Shown in pieces: positions 1-10,250 of a stretch of DNA of 64,000 nt; the first letter of the stretch is position 1; the number at the start of each line of letters is the position of its first letter. Origin of the DNA: VXPQ01 sp964608315 (GTDB taxonomy: Bacteria > Bacteroidota > Rhodothermia > Rhodothermales > VXPQ01); contig CAZSNF010000003.1 in assembly GCA_964608315.1 (NCBI GenBank), positions 144,862 to 208,861 of the forward strand. Direction: 5' to 3'. A program made the position numbers and the translations under genes. The notes below the pieces were generated by a model. That model worked only from the letters and a program-made list of their open reading frames with translations. It ran no database searches and was not told the DNA's origin.

Positions 1-362
1 ACCTCCGTAAAATACCCGCCTTCGTTCCGATACAGGCGAATGGCGGGCGGCGCAACGTCCCCCCGACCCGGCCATACGCCCCCCGCAACCAGCGCAATGT
101 CCTGCCATCCGTCCCCGTCGTAATCCAGAAAGCCGGCGCCGCCGCCCATCGTCTCGGGAAACCACATTTCCCCGAATGCCCCGGTAACATGCCGAAACGC
201 GCCCAGCCCGGCCTCCTCCGTAACATGCGTAAAACGCAGCGCCTCCGATGGCTCCTCCGAAGCAGACGCCTCCTCGGCAAGACGCTCGTCGTCCACGCCG
301 CACCCGCCCAAAACGAGGAGCGCGCCCGCAACCACCGGAATCAGGCGATGAAAAGCGATCAC
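1..362 (-). CDS. CRTAC1 (VCBS/FG-GAP) lipoprotein, N-terminal part only
   Basis: Partial gene running off the left edge; the visible 120 codons are the N-terminus. A GTG start overlaps the TGA of the upstream TPR gene as GTGA, which suggests translational coupling. A hydrophobic stretch ends in a lipobox (LVLGGC), so an outer-membrane or periplasmic lipoprotein is predicted. It then shows the CRTAC1 opening also seen in three other genes here: FTHVTEEAGLG, WFPETMGGGAGFLDYDGDGW and RLYRNEGG, i.e. a calcium-binding FG-GAP/VCBS propeller repeat. In complete relatives an ASPIC/UnbV domain follows at the C-terminus; it lies outside this window. Function unknown; secreted or surface-linked partner of the receptor operon upstream. 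Confidence 0.85.
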   Translation of the reverse strand, partial: MIAFHRLIPVVAGALLVLGGCGVDDERLAEEASASEEPSEALRFTHVTEEAGLGAFRHVTGAFGEMWFPETMGGGAGFLDYDGDGWQDIALVAGGVWPGRGDVAPPAIRLYRNEGGYFTE

Positions 363-1606
363 GGCGTACGGGGCGAAGCAGGAAGTTGCGCCAGATACGA
401 GACCGCCTCTTCGTGGCCGGGAGCATGTTCGAGCACGGTTTCCCAGGCAGCGCGGGCTTCTGCATAGTCGCCCGACAACGCATGGAGCGTACCCAGGTTC
501 AACCATACGTCCGGCTGGGTGGGGGCATGTTGCAACAGGGCTTCGTATCGCCCCAGCGCCGTGGCGGTGTCCCCGGCGGCGAGATGCAGGTTGGCGATGT
601 TATTGTGCAGTTCCAGCCACCGCGGGCGCAGGGAAAGCGCCACCGTAAGCGCCTCGATGGCTTCGCTCACCCGGCCCGATCTGCGCAAGGATTCCCCGTA
701 CTGCACCCAAAGCAGGGGCTCCATGCTGTTCGTCTTGATGCGCTCCACCCACTGCTCGACGTCGCGCTGCATGTCCAGCAGCGTATCGGCGCGGGCAAGG
801 TATTGCGCGGCGCGCTCCGCTTCGCCAAGGCCGTTCAGCGCCTGCCCAAGATTGTAATGCGCCGGATAGTGCCATGGAATCCCGTCGGCTACGCGGGTCA
901 GAATGTCCGCGGCGGCCTCCAGATCGCCGCTGCGCAAATGCTGCACTCCGTATACGTAGGCATAGTTCAGATTGTCCGGGTCCAGCGCAATGCCTTGCGC
1001 AGAGTACGCAAGAGCCTCCGCAAAATCCCCTGCGTCTTCATGGAGTTGCCCAAGCCACATATATGCGGTCGGATTGGAAGAATCCGCTGCAATGGCCCGC
1101 TCGTACGCCTGGCGCGCGCTGTCCGGCTTGCCCGTGTCTGCATAGACCCGCCCGAGTTGCGTCAGATAGTCCGTCGTTTCCACAACGAGGCTGCGTTCTT
1201 TTCGGTAGAGCGCAAGCGCTTCCGCCGGCTCGCCGTACATATAGGCCCCGTTCCCCCGGTTGAACCACACGCCCGGATAGTCCGGATCCAGTTCCAGCGT
1301 CTTCTCATAGGCTTCCGTAGCCATATCCATCTGCCGAAGCGCCGTAAAGATGCGGCCGCGCATAAAGGGAATGTCGGCCAGTTCGGGCGCATAGCGGGCC
1401 GCGCTGTCCGCCAGCGCGAGGGCCGCGCTGTAGTACTTCGTCTCGAAAGCCTGCTGCGCGTCGAGCAGAAATTCCACCGCTTTCGGATCGACGTCGCGAC
1501 GCGCCAGTTCGGTCCGGGACGGGGCGTCCCCCGAACCGCCGCACCCCCCCGCGGCGAGAAAAACCATCGCCCCGAGGCAGGCTATCCATGTACTCGCGCT
1601 GCGCAT
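359..1606 (-). CDS. TPR-repeat lipoprotein (operon 1)
   Basis: 415-residue protein. I chose the ATG that begins MRSASTWIACLGAMVF because it gives a signal peptide ending in a lipobox (LAAGGC); a longer in-frame extension upstream lacks such a signal. The rest is a run of about ten tetratricopeptide repeats (for example NPTAYMWLGQLHEDAGDFAEA and PDVWLNLGTLHALSGDYAEA), a helical scaffold for protein-protein contacts. It is the fifth gene of the first TonB-receptor operon and overlaps the next CRTAC1 gene by 4 nt. A paralogue with the same architecture is at 15291-16526. No enzymatic role is indicated; probably a periplasmic or outer-membrane assembly factor (inference). Confidence 0.85.
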   Translation of the reverse strand: MRSASTWIACLGAMVFLAAGGCGGSGDAPSRTELARRDVDPKAVEFLLDAQQAFETKYYSAALALADSAARYAPELADIPFMRGRIFTALRQMDMATEAYEKTLELDPDYPGVWFNRGNGAYMYGEPAEALALYRKERSLVVETTDYLTQLGRVYADTGKPDSARQAYERAIAADSSNPTAYMWLGQLHEDAGDFAEALAYSAQGIALDPDNLNYAYVYGVQHLRSGDLEAAADILTRVADGIPWHYPAHYNLGQALNGLGEAERAAQYLARADTLLDMQRDVEQWVERIKTNSMEPLLWVQYGESLRRSGRVSEAIEALTVALSLRPRWLELHNNIANLHLAAGDTATALGRYEALLQHAPTQPDVWLNLGTLHALSGDYAEARAAWETVLEHAPGHEEAVSYLAQLPASPRTP

Positions 1607-1687
1607 ATAGGGATACTTTCGTAAAAATGATCTTCTGTCCGCCGCCCTTTCCGTACAGGCAAACGCAGGCGCGGCCAAAACGGTTCG

Positions 1688-3469
1688 TTACGGAACGATG
1701 GGCAATGCCGTTCGCGACGCCATCCCCTCCCCTTCGATCATGTGCACTTCGTAACCCGCCGGTATATCGACATGGCGCTCCAGACGGCCATCCGGCCATC
1801 GTATGGTCAGCGTATCCGCCCGGTCCGCCGCTCCCAGTCCGAACGTCAGCGTTTTTTCCGATTGCGAAAGATATCCGGAGCCTGTCCGGATCCGCCGCAC
1901 TTGCCGTACGCCGCCCGCCGTAACCGTAACCTGCGCGCCCAGCGCATCCGGATTGCCCGCCCCGCTGCCCGGACGCCCCGAAAGACGCACCCGCAACACA
2001 TGTCCCCCGAACGAATCGTTGCGCAACAGACGGGCCGGGCCATTGTTTTCCGTAACCAGCAAATCCACGTCCCCGTCCCGATCGTAGTCGGCCTTCGCCA
2101 CGGCCCGGGCCACCATCGCTTCCGCAAACGCGCCGCCGACAGAGTCCGCCATATCCACCCAGGTTCCTTCCCCCCTGTTGACGAACAAATGAGGGGGCTG
2201 CCGATACGCCGCCCCGTCGATCGGATCGAGGTACACATGCCCGTTGGCCACGTACAAATCAAGGTCGCCGTCCAGCTCGGCGTCGAAGAGCAACACCCCG
2301 AAAGCCAGCGTAGTCAAGCTGGATTGCCCGATGCGAGAGGCCGCCGCGCGATCCATGAACCACCCGCTTGCCGTCCTGCGGTACACCCCGATCATTTCAC
2401 TGGAAAAATTCCCCACGAAAACGGAGGGCATGCCCGTCGTATCCACGATCCCGATATCCACGCCCATCCCGGCGCGCGCTTCCCCGTGCTCCCCGTAGGC
2501 GATCCCGCTGCGCACCCCTTGTTCCGTGAACGCGCCGGCGCCGTCGTTCATATACAACAGGTCCGGCTCTCCGTCGTTCACAACCACCAGATCAGACCAG
2601 CCGTCCTCGTTGAAGTCCCATTCGGCGACGGCCAGCGACTTGCCGGGCCCGCCCGTCAAACCGCTCGCATGCGTGCGCTCGGTGAACGTACCGTCCCCGT
2701 TATTGCGGTAAAAATACCCCGGCGCCCCGGGATACGTGGCCGGCCGGCAATAATCCGGGCGCCCGTCCGCCCGAAAACATTCCATGTCGCTGGACAACGA
2801 CCATAAGGCGTAGCCGGGCACATAGAGATCAAGATGTCCGTCCAGGTCGGCGTCGAAAAACAGCGGCGAACTGCTCCATCCCGAGGGACCCGCCACGCCC
2901 GCCATGCGGCCGATCTCCGTAAAAAAACGCTCGCCCGAAAGCCTGGAGTCGTTGCGAAAAAGCAAATTTTCCCCAAAAGTCGCAAGAAAAATATCCTGGT
3001 CGCCGTCGCTATCGTAATCGGCGGCGGTTATTCCGGTGCCCCAGGCCCGCGCGTCGTCCAGCCCCGCCTCGCGAGTCGTCTCGATAAACGTCCCGTCCCG
3101 GTTGTTGCGGAAAAGGCGCAGGGCGCGCACGTCCGACGGACCCGTTGGCGACAAACTGCCTCCTCCCACCAGAACAATATCCTCCCAGCCATCCCCGTCG
3201 TAATCCACGAATCCGCCTCCGGCGCCCATCTGTTCGGGAAACCAGAAACGGCCCTCGCTTCCGTTTTCGTGACGGAAATCCCCCAAACCGGCCGCAGAAG
3301 AAACTTCCTGAAAGGCGACGCCGCGAGAAACGACAGCCTGCGTATTACGCGAGCGCTCCCCGCATCCGCCCGAAAAAATCAGGACGACGAGGCCCAGCGC
3401 TCCAACGGCGACAATGGCGCGCAGGCATCCTTCCGAAAACGTCAGGCGCCGACGAACGGCGATGCACAT
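1688..3469 (-). CDS. CRTAC1 family protein with FG-GAP/VCBS repeats and ASPIC/UnbV domain
   Basis: 593 residues from the ATG at 3469; a TTG 18 nt upstream is a weaker alternative. Signal peptide with lipobox (LIFSGGC), then FG-GAP/VCBS propeller repeats rich in calcium-binding DxDxDG motifs (DYDGDGWED, DYDSDGDQD, DADLDGHLD, DFNEDGWSD, DAELDGDLD, DYDRDGDVD). It ends in an ASPIC/UnbV domain (VRRIRTGSGYLSQSEKTLTFGLG, then TIRWPDG). It begins 23 nt after the PorV-like gene and is followed by the TPR gene, so it is co-transcribed. Known relatives are secreted or surface proteins of mostly unknown function; a polysaccharide- or surface-binding role is inference. Confidence 0.88.
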   Translation of the reverse strand: MCIAVRRRLTFSEGCLRAIVAVGALGLVVLIFSGGCGERSRNTQAVVSRGVAFQEVSSAAGLGDFRHENGSEGRFWFPEQMGAGGGFVDYDGDGWEDIVLVGGGSLSPTGPSDVRALRLFRNNRDGTFIETTREAGLDDARAWGTGITAADYDSDGDQDIFLATFGENLLFRNDSRLSGERFFTEIGRMAGVAGPSGWSSSPLFFDADLDGHLDLYVPGYALWSLSSDMECFRADGRPDYCRPATYPGAPGYFYRNNGDGTFTERTHASGLTGGPGKSLAVAEWDFNEDGWSDLVVVNDGEPDLLYMNDGAGAFTEQGVRSGIAYGEHGEARAGMGVDIGIVDTTGMPSVFVGNFSSEMIGVYRRTASGWFMDRAAASRIGQSSLTTLAFGVLLFDAELDGDLDLYVANGHVYLDPIDGAAYRQPPHLFVNRGEGTWVDMADSVGGAFAEAMVARAVAKADYDRDGDVDLLVTENNGPARLLRNDSFGGHVLRVRLSGRPGSGAGNPDALGAQVTVTAGGVRQVRRIRTGSGYLSQSEKTLTFGLGAADRADTLTIRWPDGRLERHVDIPAGYEVHMIEGEGMASRTALPIVP

Positions 3470-3492
3470 GCACAGGATGCAATGCAATGCGC

Positions 3493-4530
3493 TTAGAAAG
3501 ACAGGCTCACGCCCATGCGATGGACCGCGCCGAAAAGCCCGAAGGCCGTATAGGCGTAGTCCGCCGAAAAGCCAATCGACGACGTATCGTATTTCAGGCC
3601 GCCCCCGACACTGACGCTCTGTTCGTCCGTCGGATAGGTATACCCTGCGCGCACAGATACGAGGTCCATGAACGTATACTCTCCGCCGGCCTTGAGTTGC
3701 TCGGAAAAGTCCCGCGGACGCTCTGCTTCCAGCGAAAAGCGCAAGGCGTGCACGTTCGGATCCATGGCCGTAAGGTCGAGCACGTTCATGGATACGCCCA
3801 CGTTGAAGGTGAGCGGAAGTTCGAAGTTCTCCTGCACGTAGCGCAATTCCCTCGCGAAGTTGCGTACGCTCATGGCCAGGTTCAGGCTGCGGAATCCGGT
3901 GCGGTACATCAATCCGAAGTCAAACGCCACGGTGGACGTGGAATTGGACTCGGTGGTCCCGTCCGACGACAGAACCGCATCGGAGAGGTCCTGCAAAACA
4001 TACTTGGCGTTGCCGCCTACGCTGAATCGATCTGTTACGGCGACCCCGTACCCAAGGCCGATCGCCATGGCGGAAGGATCGGGGTTGCTTACGCCCAGGG
4101 TCGAGTACTCATCATACCCCCGCTCGTTCGTCGCCGCGATGGTGCCAATAATGCCGCCGCCGTAATCGGCGAACAGCAACGACGCCCCGAATACCCCGTA
4201 CCCCGTACGGATAGCGGCGCTCGCCGTATTGTACGTGATGTCCGCAATCCAGTTCGTAACGCCGAAGCCGGCGCTGATCCTGTTTTCCATCCAGCCCATC
4301 GCCGCCGGATTATAGAACATGGCCGACGACGAAGCGAACTCGCTGGCGGTCATGGCGTCGCTCTGCGCCGCCGCGCGCGGATCCACGGATACCTCAAGGA
4401 ACTTGAAGTTCGTCTGCGCCAGTTTGTCCGTGCCGACGTCTTCGGTGGTGATCTGCGCGAAAGCTTCCGATGCGGTAAACACGGCAAGCGCCGCAAGGAC
4501 GATCAGGGTTATGTAGCGGTGGTAGGTCAT
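3493..4530 (-). CDS. PorV/PorQ family outer-membrane beta-barrel protein (operon 1)
   Basis: 345 residues with a signal peptide cleaved after SEAFA. The mature part has the hallmark of the PorV/PorQ family near its start: a FKFL...DPRAAAQSDAMTA segment followed by SSSAMFYNPAAMGWM. Alternating aromatic/hydrophobic strands continue to a C-terminal phenylalanine (VSLSF), as expected for an outer-membrane barrel. In Bacteroidota PorV is the shuttle that receives T9SS cargo at the translocon. Here it sits directly after a protein with a T9SS-type C-terminal domain, consistent with a dedicated cargo/acceptor pairing (inference). Paralogue at 20068-21156. Confidence 0.87.
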   Translation of the reverse strand: MTYHRYITLIVLAALAVFTASEAFAQITTEDVGTDKLAQTNFKFLEVSVDPRAAAQSDAMTASEFASSSAMFYNPAAMGWMENRISAGFGVTNWIADITYNTASAAIRTGYGVFGASLLFADYGGGIIGTIAATNERGYDEYSTLGVSNPDPSAMAIGLGYGVAVTDRFSVGGNAKYVLQDLSDAVLSSDGTTESNSTSTVAFDFGLMYRTGFRSLNLAMSVRNFARELRYVQENFELPLTFNVGVSMNVLDLTAMDPNVHALRFSLEAERPRDFSEQLKAGGEYTFMDLVSVRAGYTYPTDEQSVSVGGGLKYDTSSIGFSADYAYTAFGLFGAVHRMGVSLSF

Positions 4531-4611
4531 TGAATCCTTTCTATTTAGGTCCTGAGCGCATCCCCGGCGACCGTCGCAAGGGCGGCAACGGGGGGATGCT
4601 GCGTGGCGTGT

Positions 4612-6858
4612 CTACCGGATGACGATGAATTTCTGGATCGCCTGCTCGTTCGTCGCAAGGTCGGTGACTACGGCAATGTAAATGCCGCTCGCAACCACCT
4701 GCCGCGAAGAGGTCGTCAGATCCCAGAACTCGTCGCCGCTTCCGTCGAGGTGATCGATCGTCCGAATCAATTCGCCCAGTTCGGAAAATATCTGAATGCG
4801 CGCTTCGCCGGGCAGTTCGTAGAAAGCCATGCGATCCTGCACGTCAAGGCGCACCGCGGGGTCGGCGTCGATGTGATAAGGATTCGGCACGATGCGTATT
4901 TCGCTCAGCGAATTGCCGGGCGGACGCTTCAGGGTCGCCGGGTTATAGGTTTGCGCATAGTACCGGCTGGTCTTCGTCCCGTCGCTGCCTATCCCTATCA
5001 GGTAATAGTAGTACGAACCGCCCCGAACCACCTCGGCGTCCTCGTAGCTCGTCGCATTGCCCGGCAGTTCCGCGGCCAGGGAATACTCGCGGGCCATGTC
5101 TGGAACGCCTACGCCGCCCGCGCCTTCCTCAAGCACCGAAACAATGCCGGAATAATGCTTCTGCGCACGCCATACTTGCCATGAAGCAGGCGACGACGTA
5201 GCCGTCCAGTCAAGAACAATCTTGTCCGTACCCGAAGTAACGATAAACGAAGAGGGCGGCGACGGCGGATGCGGCGCGTTCAGCCCGCCATTGTACGTAT
5301 CGATGGCTTTCTGGAACGTATCGAACAGCGAATCCCGCGCCGTCATAAACCACTCGTTCTTCGTCAGTTTCTCGTCGTCGTCGATGACGCCATTGCCGTT
5401 CGCGTCGAACTCGATGACCAGATCGTTATCGCCGTCCCGGGGCGGACTGCCGTGCATATCCCCGGACAGTTTATATGTCCGACCAATATGCCAGGCGGCT
5501 TCGTCGCTGAGTCCCGCCGCCGCCTCGGCAATGACGATCTTCACCTCTTCGCCATGCGCTATGTCGTACGGCCCGAATGCATACGCGAAGCCCCATCCGC
5601 CGGCGCCCGCGCCCGCATTGGGATCGTTCGTCTGATTGGCGAAATCGGGATTGGCGTCATATGGAGAATCGACCGTCAGGCCCATCACGAGGCCCGCCTG
5701 GGTCGGCCAGGAACGCCCCGTGCAATCCGCATTTCCCGGCTTGGCGATGCCTCCGGTCGGCGCAGCAGTGGAGCCGCACTGGAACCAGTCGTACTGGTCC
5801 AGCATGAGGTCTCGCTTGTTGTGCGTAGGCTCGCTGGTCAGCTTGCCGAAATCGGAATTCAGATAGGTGACCATAGAAGGTTGCGCCCTGTCGTCGGGGC
5901 GGGACTCTCCCGAAGCATGCGCCTCCGTGTCCGCATGGATAGTAACCACGCCCGTGAAATTGGCGCTGCCGAGCCGTCCGAGGGTATCCGCAGGGAAACC
6001 CCATTGATGGTCGGCCCAGAACGGATTCCCCAGCGTATTCACGAGGTACCCGGTCGCCTGGATATTCCCGAGCCATGCGAACGACGCGCGCATGTCCACG
6101 CCGTAATCGTTCAATCCGTCGCCTATGGCGTCGTTCATGGTGTACTGCCCCCAACCCACGCCGCCTGCGCTATTGCCCCACGCGCCCGCGAATCCTGCGC
6201 CCGTCGGGCGTTCGAGGAACGCAACGTACACGCCTTCCAGATCATTCTCCACTTCGATCTCGGGGTCTCCGTCCTGATTCCCCGTATTCACGAAGGTGTA
6301 CTCAATGATGTGGTAGTTGTCGTGATCTTCATGACTCCACGCCATGGCGCGCCGGTGCGCCGTAATCCCGATGGAGGTATTGATCTCCGAAACCACCATT
6401 CGGTCCGGAGCCATGCTGCCGTCCACTTCGTCCGGAACCACTGGCTGAAGGAACGTATCCGCCCCGTCCACCTGCACCGTGACCGGCTCGTGTTTGGAAT
6501 ACAACACATGCGATACGCTGAACACCTCGCCGATGCCGGGAGCGCGAGGCCCCGTATGCGAGATGCGAACGTCGTATTGCTGCCCGGTTTCCCCATGGGT
6601 TACGTTCTGCGCCCCGATCCAGAATCCTTTCCAGCGGCTGTACCCTGCAGAAGGACGAATGGCCGGGTAATTCCAGACCACGTCGCTCCGCTCGGGATTG
6701 GCCCCGCCGGACAGGTACCAGCTCTGGAAGTCGCCTACGCTAAGCCACTTGGGAATCCACTGAGCCTTTGCATCCTCTACCGGCGCAAAGAGCATCAACG
6801 CCAGCGCCAGCCCGGCTGCCGCAAGCCCTGACGTACGGATGTGATGAGTGATTCGCAT
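4612..6858 (-). CDS. secreted protein with T9SS type A-like C-terminal sorting domain (operon 1)
   Basis: 748 residues from the ATG at 6858; a TTG 12 nt upstream is in frame. Signal peptide, then a large region without a recognised enzyme motif. It contains a dockerin/EF-like calcium segment (EFDANGNGVIDDDEKLTKNE), a fibronectin-like section (PSSFIVTSGTDKIVLDWTA) and a C-terminal sorting domain: IRIVPNPYHI, RIQIFSELGELIRTI, WDLTTSSRQVVASGIYIAVV and final KFIVIR. The domain order matches its paralogue at 21244-23580. Located between the TonB receptor and the PorV-like gene, it is likely exported by T9SS and retained at the cell surface. Substrate unknown. Confidence 0.85.
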   Translation of the reverse strand: MRITHHIRTSGLAAAGLALALMLFAPVEDAKAQWIPKWLSVGDFQSWYLSGGANPERSDVVWNYPAIRPSAGYSRWKGFWIGAQNVTHGETGQQYDVRISHTGPRAPGIGEVFSVSHVLYSKHEPVTVQVDGADTFLQPVVPDEVDGSMAPDRMVVSEINTSIGITAHRRAMAWSHEDHDNYHIIEYTFVNTGNQDGDPEIEVENDLEGVYVAFLERPTGAGFAGAWGNSAGGVGWGQYTMNDAIGDGLNDYGVDMRASFAWLGNIQATGYLVNTLGNPFWADHQWGFPADTLGRLGSANFTGVVTIHADTEAHASGESRPDDRAQPSMVTYLNSDFGKLTSEPTHNKRDLMLDQYDWFQCGSTAAPTGGIAKPGNADCTGRSWPTQAGLVMGLTVDSPYDANPDFANQTNDPNAGAGAGGWGFAYAFGPYDIAHGEEVKIVIAEAAAGLSDEAAWHIGRTYKLSGDMHGSPPRDGDNDLVIEFDANGNGVIDDDEKLTKNEWFMTARDSLFDTFQKAIDTYNGGLNAPHPPSPPSSFIVTSGTDKIVLDWTATSSPASWQVWRAQKHYSGIVSVLEEGAGGVGVPDMAREYSLAAELPGNATSYEDAEVVRGGSYYYYLIGIGSDGTKTSRYYAQTYNPATLKRPPGNSLSEIRIVPNPYHIDADPAVRLDVQDRMAFYELPGEARIQIFSELGELIRTIDHLDGSGDEFWDLTTSSRQVVASGIYIAVVTDLATNEQAIQKFIVIR

Positions 6859-6911
6859 GGTGTATCTCAAATTCAGATGTCAGGAAGTTTTCGTAGGCGA
6901 GGCGTTTTTCG

Positions 6912-9900
6912 TCAGAAGGACAACCGCAGCCCGAAGAACACGTTGCGCGGATTCAGGAACTGCTGCCACATCCGGTTCGGCATGTTGATGTACGCCTTGT
7001 CGTCCAGCGCCTTCTGCACTTCGCCCTGATCCGCCGCAGAGAAGGAACCGTTGCTCCACTTGTAATACTGCTGCTCGTCAAGCACATAGTAAAGCGGCCT
7101 GTCTTCGCCGGTTTCGGGCAATGGTCCCTGGATTATCGGCACGAACGCTACGCCGGGACCGCGAAAATCGCCGGGCTGATCGTCGCCGTACAAACCGCCG
7201 TCCGGAGAATCGGGAAGCGTACTCTGGGGCAGGTGAAGCGACGACATATAGTTGGCCAAGTCCTGCTGTCCCGCGCCGAACAGGGTGCCGCCGGCATGAT
7301 ACAGGTGGCGAATGTTCAGCACGTTCGTAATATCCACGAAGAACTGCGCAGAGCCGACACTCGTATTGAAACTCTTGCTAAGCCGCATGTCGAGCGTGTA
7401 ATAATCCTTCCAGCGGACGTTCCCTTGCAATTCGCGATCGCCGCTTCCCGCCGCGCCGGTCAGGTTTTGGCCATCCCAGGTAAGGGTAAGGCCCTGCCTC
7501 CATTCTCCGAGGAAATTTATCCGCCAGTCGCCGAGCGGATAACTGCCGCCGAGGCTGGGCCCCAGGGTTTTCGGAAGAATCAGTTCGATATTGAACCGGG
7601 CGAAGGGCTCCGGAACCGGCTTGCTCGTGTAATGCTCCTCCGTAGTCCGAACGAATTCATCCTGCTCCGTCCGGTTCTCGTCGAACCGGCTGAACCCGAA
7701 GTTGCCCGTCTTGCGCACCAGGTACGTGTAATTGAGGAATCCGCGCACCCACTCGCCACGGTTTCTCGAAAGCGTGGCCTCGAAACCGCGCACATCGCCG
7801 TAGTTCCAGGGCAGCGCCGTGCCGTAGCTGACCAGATCGTCGAGGCTGATGTACCTCACGAAACGCGGCTGCTGGCTAAGGTCGCGGTAATACCCGGACA
7901 AGCGAAGCAGGTACTGATCGAACAGGTTCTGGTCGAAGCCCAGTTCGTAAGCCACCGTCTTCGGCATCGGGTGGTCCGGATTGCCGATCGCCACCAGCGC
8001 GCCCGCGGATCCCTCTTCAAGGTTGAAGAGGTCATGCGGATTGAGCGCATTGCGGAAATGCCCGTAGTTGAAATACAGCTTGCTGTCTTCGGTCACCGGG
8101 AAGGAAATGCCTATCCGGGGACTCAGGGAGACTTGCCGCTCTGTGGGCTCCTGTTCGAGTTCATCGTCGATGCGGGCGCGCCCGATCGCAGCGGAGAAGG
8201 TGCGCTCGTACGTATCGTAGGTGTACCAGTCGCCGCCCGCATGGAAATAATCCAGCCGGACGCCCACGTTGGCGACCATGCCCCGGAATTCAAGTTTCGA
8301 CTGGGCGTAGGCCGCGGCCTGCTGCGGCTTGCGGTTCCAGAGCCGCTTGGGATTCGTGTGGTGCGGATGTTCGGGGTCGTCTTCGCCGAAGTCCGTATCG
8401 TAATTCGAGTAGATATACTCGACGCCCGCCTTGGCCAGCATGAACCGGTTGCGCTGGCTGGTGATGTCGAACCGGCCCGTAAAGCGGTTTACCGCCGAAC
8501 TGTCGTACCCGCTGCCCCAGTGGCCCGAGGTGCGTACGCCCAGGCCCAGCTTGTCGAAATCGTCGCTGATGCTGAACCCGTACGGCTCCTCGTCCAGCAT
8601 GATGGCGCCGCCGAGGTAGGGAATGTTCGCCGTTTCGTCGCGGGGGCGCACCGTCCTCGTAAAGTAATCCGTCGTGGAGTTCTGGAGTTGCACCTCGTAG
8701 AAGGTCTTGGCGTTCAGCGTATGCGTGAATTGCGCGCCGATCATCGTGCGATCCACATCCATGAGATTGTACAGCATGGGGGCGAAGTAGGCGCCCATGT
8801 CATGCCCGATGCCGAACATCGTCTGGTGTCCGCCCTGCCACGGATAATAAAACGTATCTCCCGTGGTCAGATTCGGCCATCCTGCTTCGTTGCGGTTAAG
8901 GCCCAGCTGCGTGGACAGCATGCCCTGCACGATCAGTTTCATGCCGGGCGCCACGTTCGAAATGATCTTGGCTTGCCCTACGCGCTCCGTAAAGGCGTCC
9001 CGTTCGTAACCGCCCATCGCGTACCCTGTCTGGACCTGCCGGAACGAAGCGGTAAACCGCATGTCGCCTACCAGCTGGTGCAGACCCGGCAACGGGCCGC
9101 CAATGGTGGCGTCGAATTCGTAGTCGGGCTTCTGGACCGACACGTCCTTGCGCAGGTAATGGTCGAAATATACCTGCTGGAGTTCCTGCGGGGTGAACGT
9201 CCGTCCCAGCGCCATGACTTCCGGGCGATTGTTGTAGTCGTCGGCAATCTTGTTCCAGCCCCCCTCGAAGGAATCGTACTCGCGCTGCATCCAGGAAGGC
9301 CAGTTCTGCGTGCCTTCGAACGCCACGGCCGCATCCGTCAGCGGACGGATGTGGAAACTGTTGCTGGAACTGATCATGTCCACCTCGTTCCCGTCCACGT
9401 CCACGCCCGGAAAATTTTTCTGCCCTGCGGAGCTGTACCGCACGATGGCGTCCACGAAGTACTGGTTCTCTTCAGGCTCTTTCGTGATCACGTTCACCAG
9501 CCCGGAACGCACATTGCCGTACTCGGCGTTGAAACCGCCCGTCTGCACCTGCACTTCCTGGACCGACGTGTAACTCACGCCCGTATACGGCGTGTTGTCG
9601 CGTCCGCTGGCCATCGACAGGCCGTCCACCATGAACTGGATCTGGTCGCCGCCGAAACCGCGCACGGTAAGGCCGCGCTCGAAACCGGCCTGCAACCCGA
9701 TGACCCGTTCGATGTCCGTCAAAGGAATGTTCTCGATCTCCTCGGCCGTAATGTTCGCCACGCTGGCGGACACGTCGCGCTGCACCACGGGACGCACGTC
9801 CGTAACGACCACCTCTTCGAGGCCGACCGTCTCTTCCTGCAATTCGAAGTCCAGTTCCGTCGTCAGTCCGATATTGACGCGGACGGCCTCCACCACCTCG

Positions 9901-10142
9901 GAGGCGTACCCGATGAACGAGGCCTGCACGTCGTACGAACCGGGACGCACGTTCACAATGAAGTAATATCCGTCCGCATCGGTGATGGCGCCCTGCGTAG
10001 TGCCTGCAATGGCCACATTGACGCCAGGCAGCGCTTCGCCGGTAGCGGCTTCCGTAACCCGGCCGGATATTTTACCCGTTTGAGCCCAGGAAGTGGCTGG
10101 AAGGAAGAGAATAAGCGCAAACAGTAGCTTTGCGAGTCTCAT
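6912..10142 (-). CDS. TonB-dependent outer-membrane receptor with carboxypeptidase-like N-domain (operon 1)
   Basis: 1076 residues. Start set at the ATG giving MRLAKLLFALILFLPATSWA, identical in layout to the paralogue at 23678-27082. After the signal peptide comes a CarboxypepD_reg-like beta-sandwich (GKISGRVTEAATGEALPGVNV), then the plug domain (VVVTDVRPVVQRDVSASV, FMVDGLSMASG, YGNVRSGLVNVITKEP) and a long 22-strand-type barrel ending in a C-terminal phenylalanine. The family imports ligands across the outer membrane using TonB energy. It heads the operon, with a promoter about 115 nt upstream. It is not followed by a SusD homologue, so it is not a standard SusCD glycan pair; the ligand is unknown. 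Confidence 0.9.
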   Translation of the reverse strand: MRLAKLLFALILFLPATSWAQTGKISGRVTEAATGEALPGVNVAIAGTTQGAITDADGYYFIVNVRPGSYDVQASFIGYASEVVEAVRVNIGLTTELDFELQEETVGLEEVVVTDVRPVVQRDVSASVANITAEEIENIPLTDIERVIGLQAGFERGLTVRGFGGDQIQFMVDGLSMASGRDNTPYTGVSYTSVQEVQVQTGGFNAEYGNVRSGLVNVITKEPEENQYFVDAIVRYSSAGQKNFPGVDVDGNEVDMISSSNSFHIRPLTDAAVAFEGTQNWPSWMQREYDSFEGGWNKIADDYNNRPEVMALGRTFTPQELQQVYFDHYLRKDVSVQKPDYEFDATIGGPLPGLHQLVGDMRFTASFRQVQTGYAMGGYERDAFTERVGQAKIISNVAPGMKLIVQGMLSTQLGLNRNEAGWPNLTTGDTFYYPWQGGHQTMFGIGHDMGAYFAPMLYNLMDVDRTMIGAQFTHTLNAKTFYEVQLQNSTTDYFTRTVRPRDETANIPYLGGAIMLDEEPYGFSISDDFDKLGLGVRTSGHWGSGYDSSAVNRFTGRFDITSQRNRFMLAKAGVEYIYSNYDTDFGEDDPEHPHHTNPKRLWNRKPQQAAAYAQSKLEFRGMVANVGVRLDYFHAGGDWYTYDTYERTFSAAIGRARIDDELEQEPTERQVSLSPRIGISFPVTEDSKLYFNYGHFRNALNPHDLFNLEEGSAGALVAIGNPDHPMPKTVAYELGFDQNLFDQYLLRLSGYYRDLSQQPRFVRYISLDDLVSYGTALPWNYGDVRGFEATLSRNRGEWVRGFLNYTYLVRKTGNFGFSRFDENRTEQDEFVRTTEEHYTSKPVPEPFARFNIELILPKTLGPSLGGSYPLGDWRINFLGEWRQGLTLTWDGQNLTGAAGSGDRELQGNVRWKDYYTLDMRLSKSFNTSVGSAQFFVDITNVLNIRHLYHAGGTLFGAGQQDLANYMSSLHLPQSTLPDSPDGGLYGDDQPGDFRGPGVAFVPIIQGPLPETGEDRPLYYVLDEQQYYKWSNGSFSAADQGEVQKALDDKAYINMPNRMWQQFLNPRNVFFGLRLSF

Positions 10143-10250
10143 GTGCCGGTCCCCCAGATATGGTTTACGTGAGTGTTCATGGTTTCGGGAACATTCGTCG
10201 GACGCCTCCCGCACAGGGCGTAGCGCACGACATAACAAATCTGCTATTTA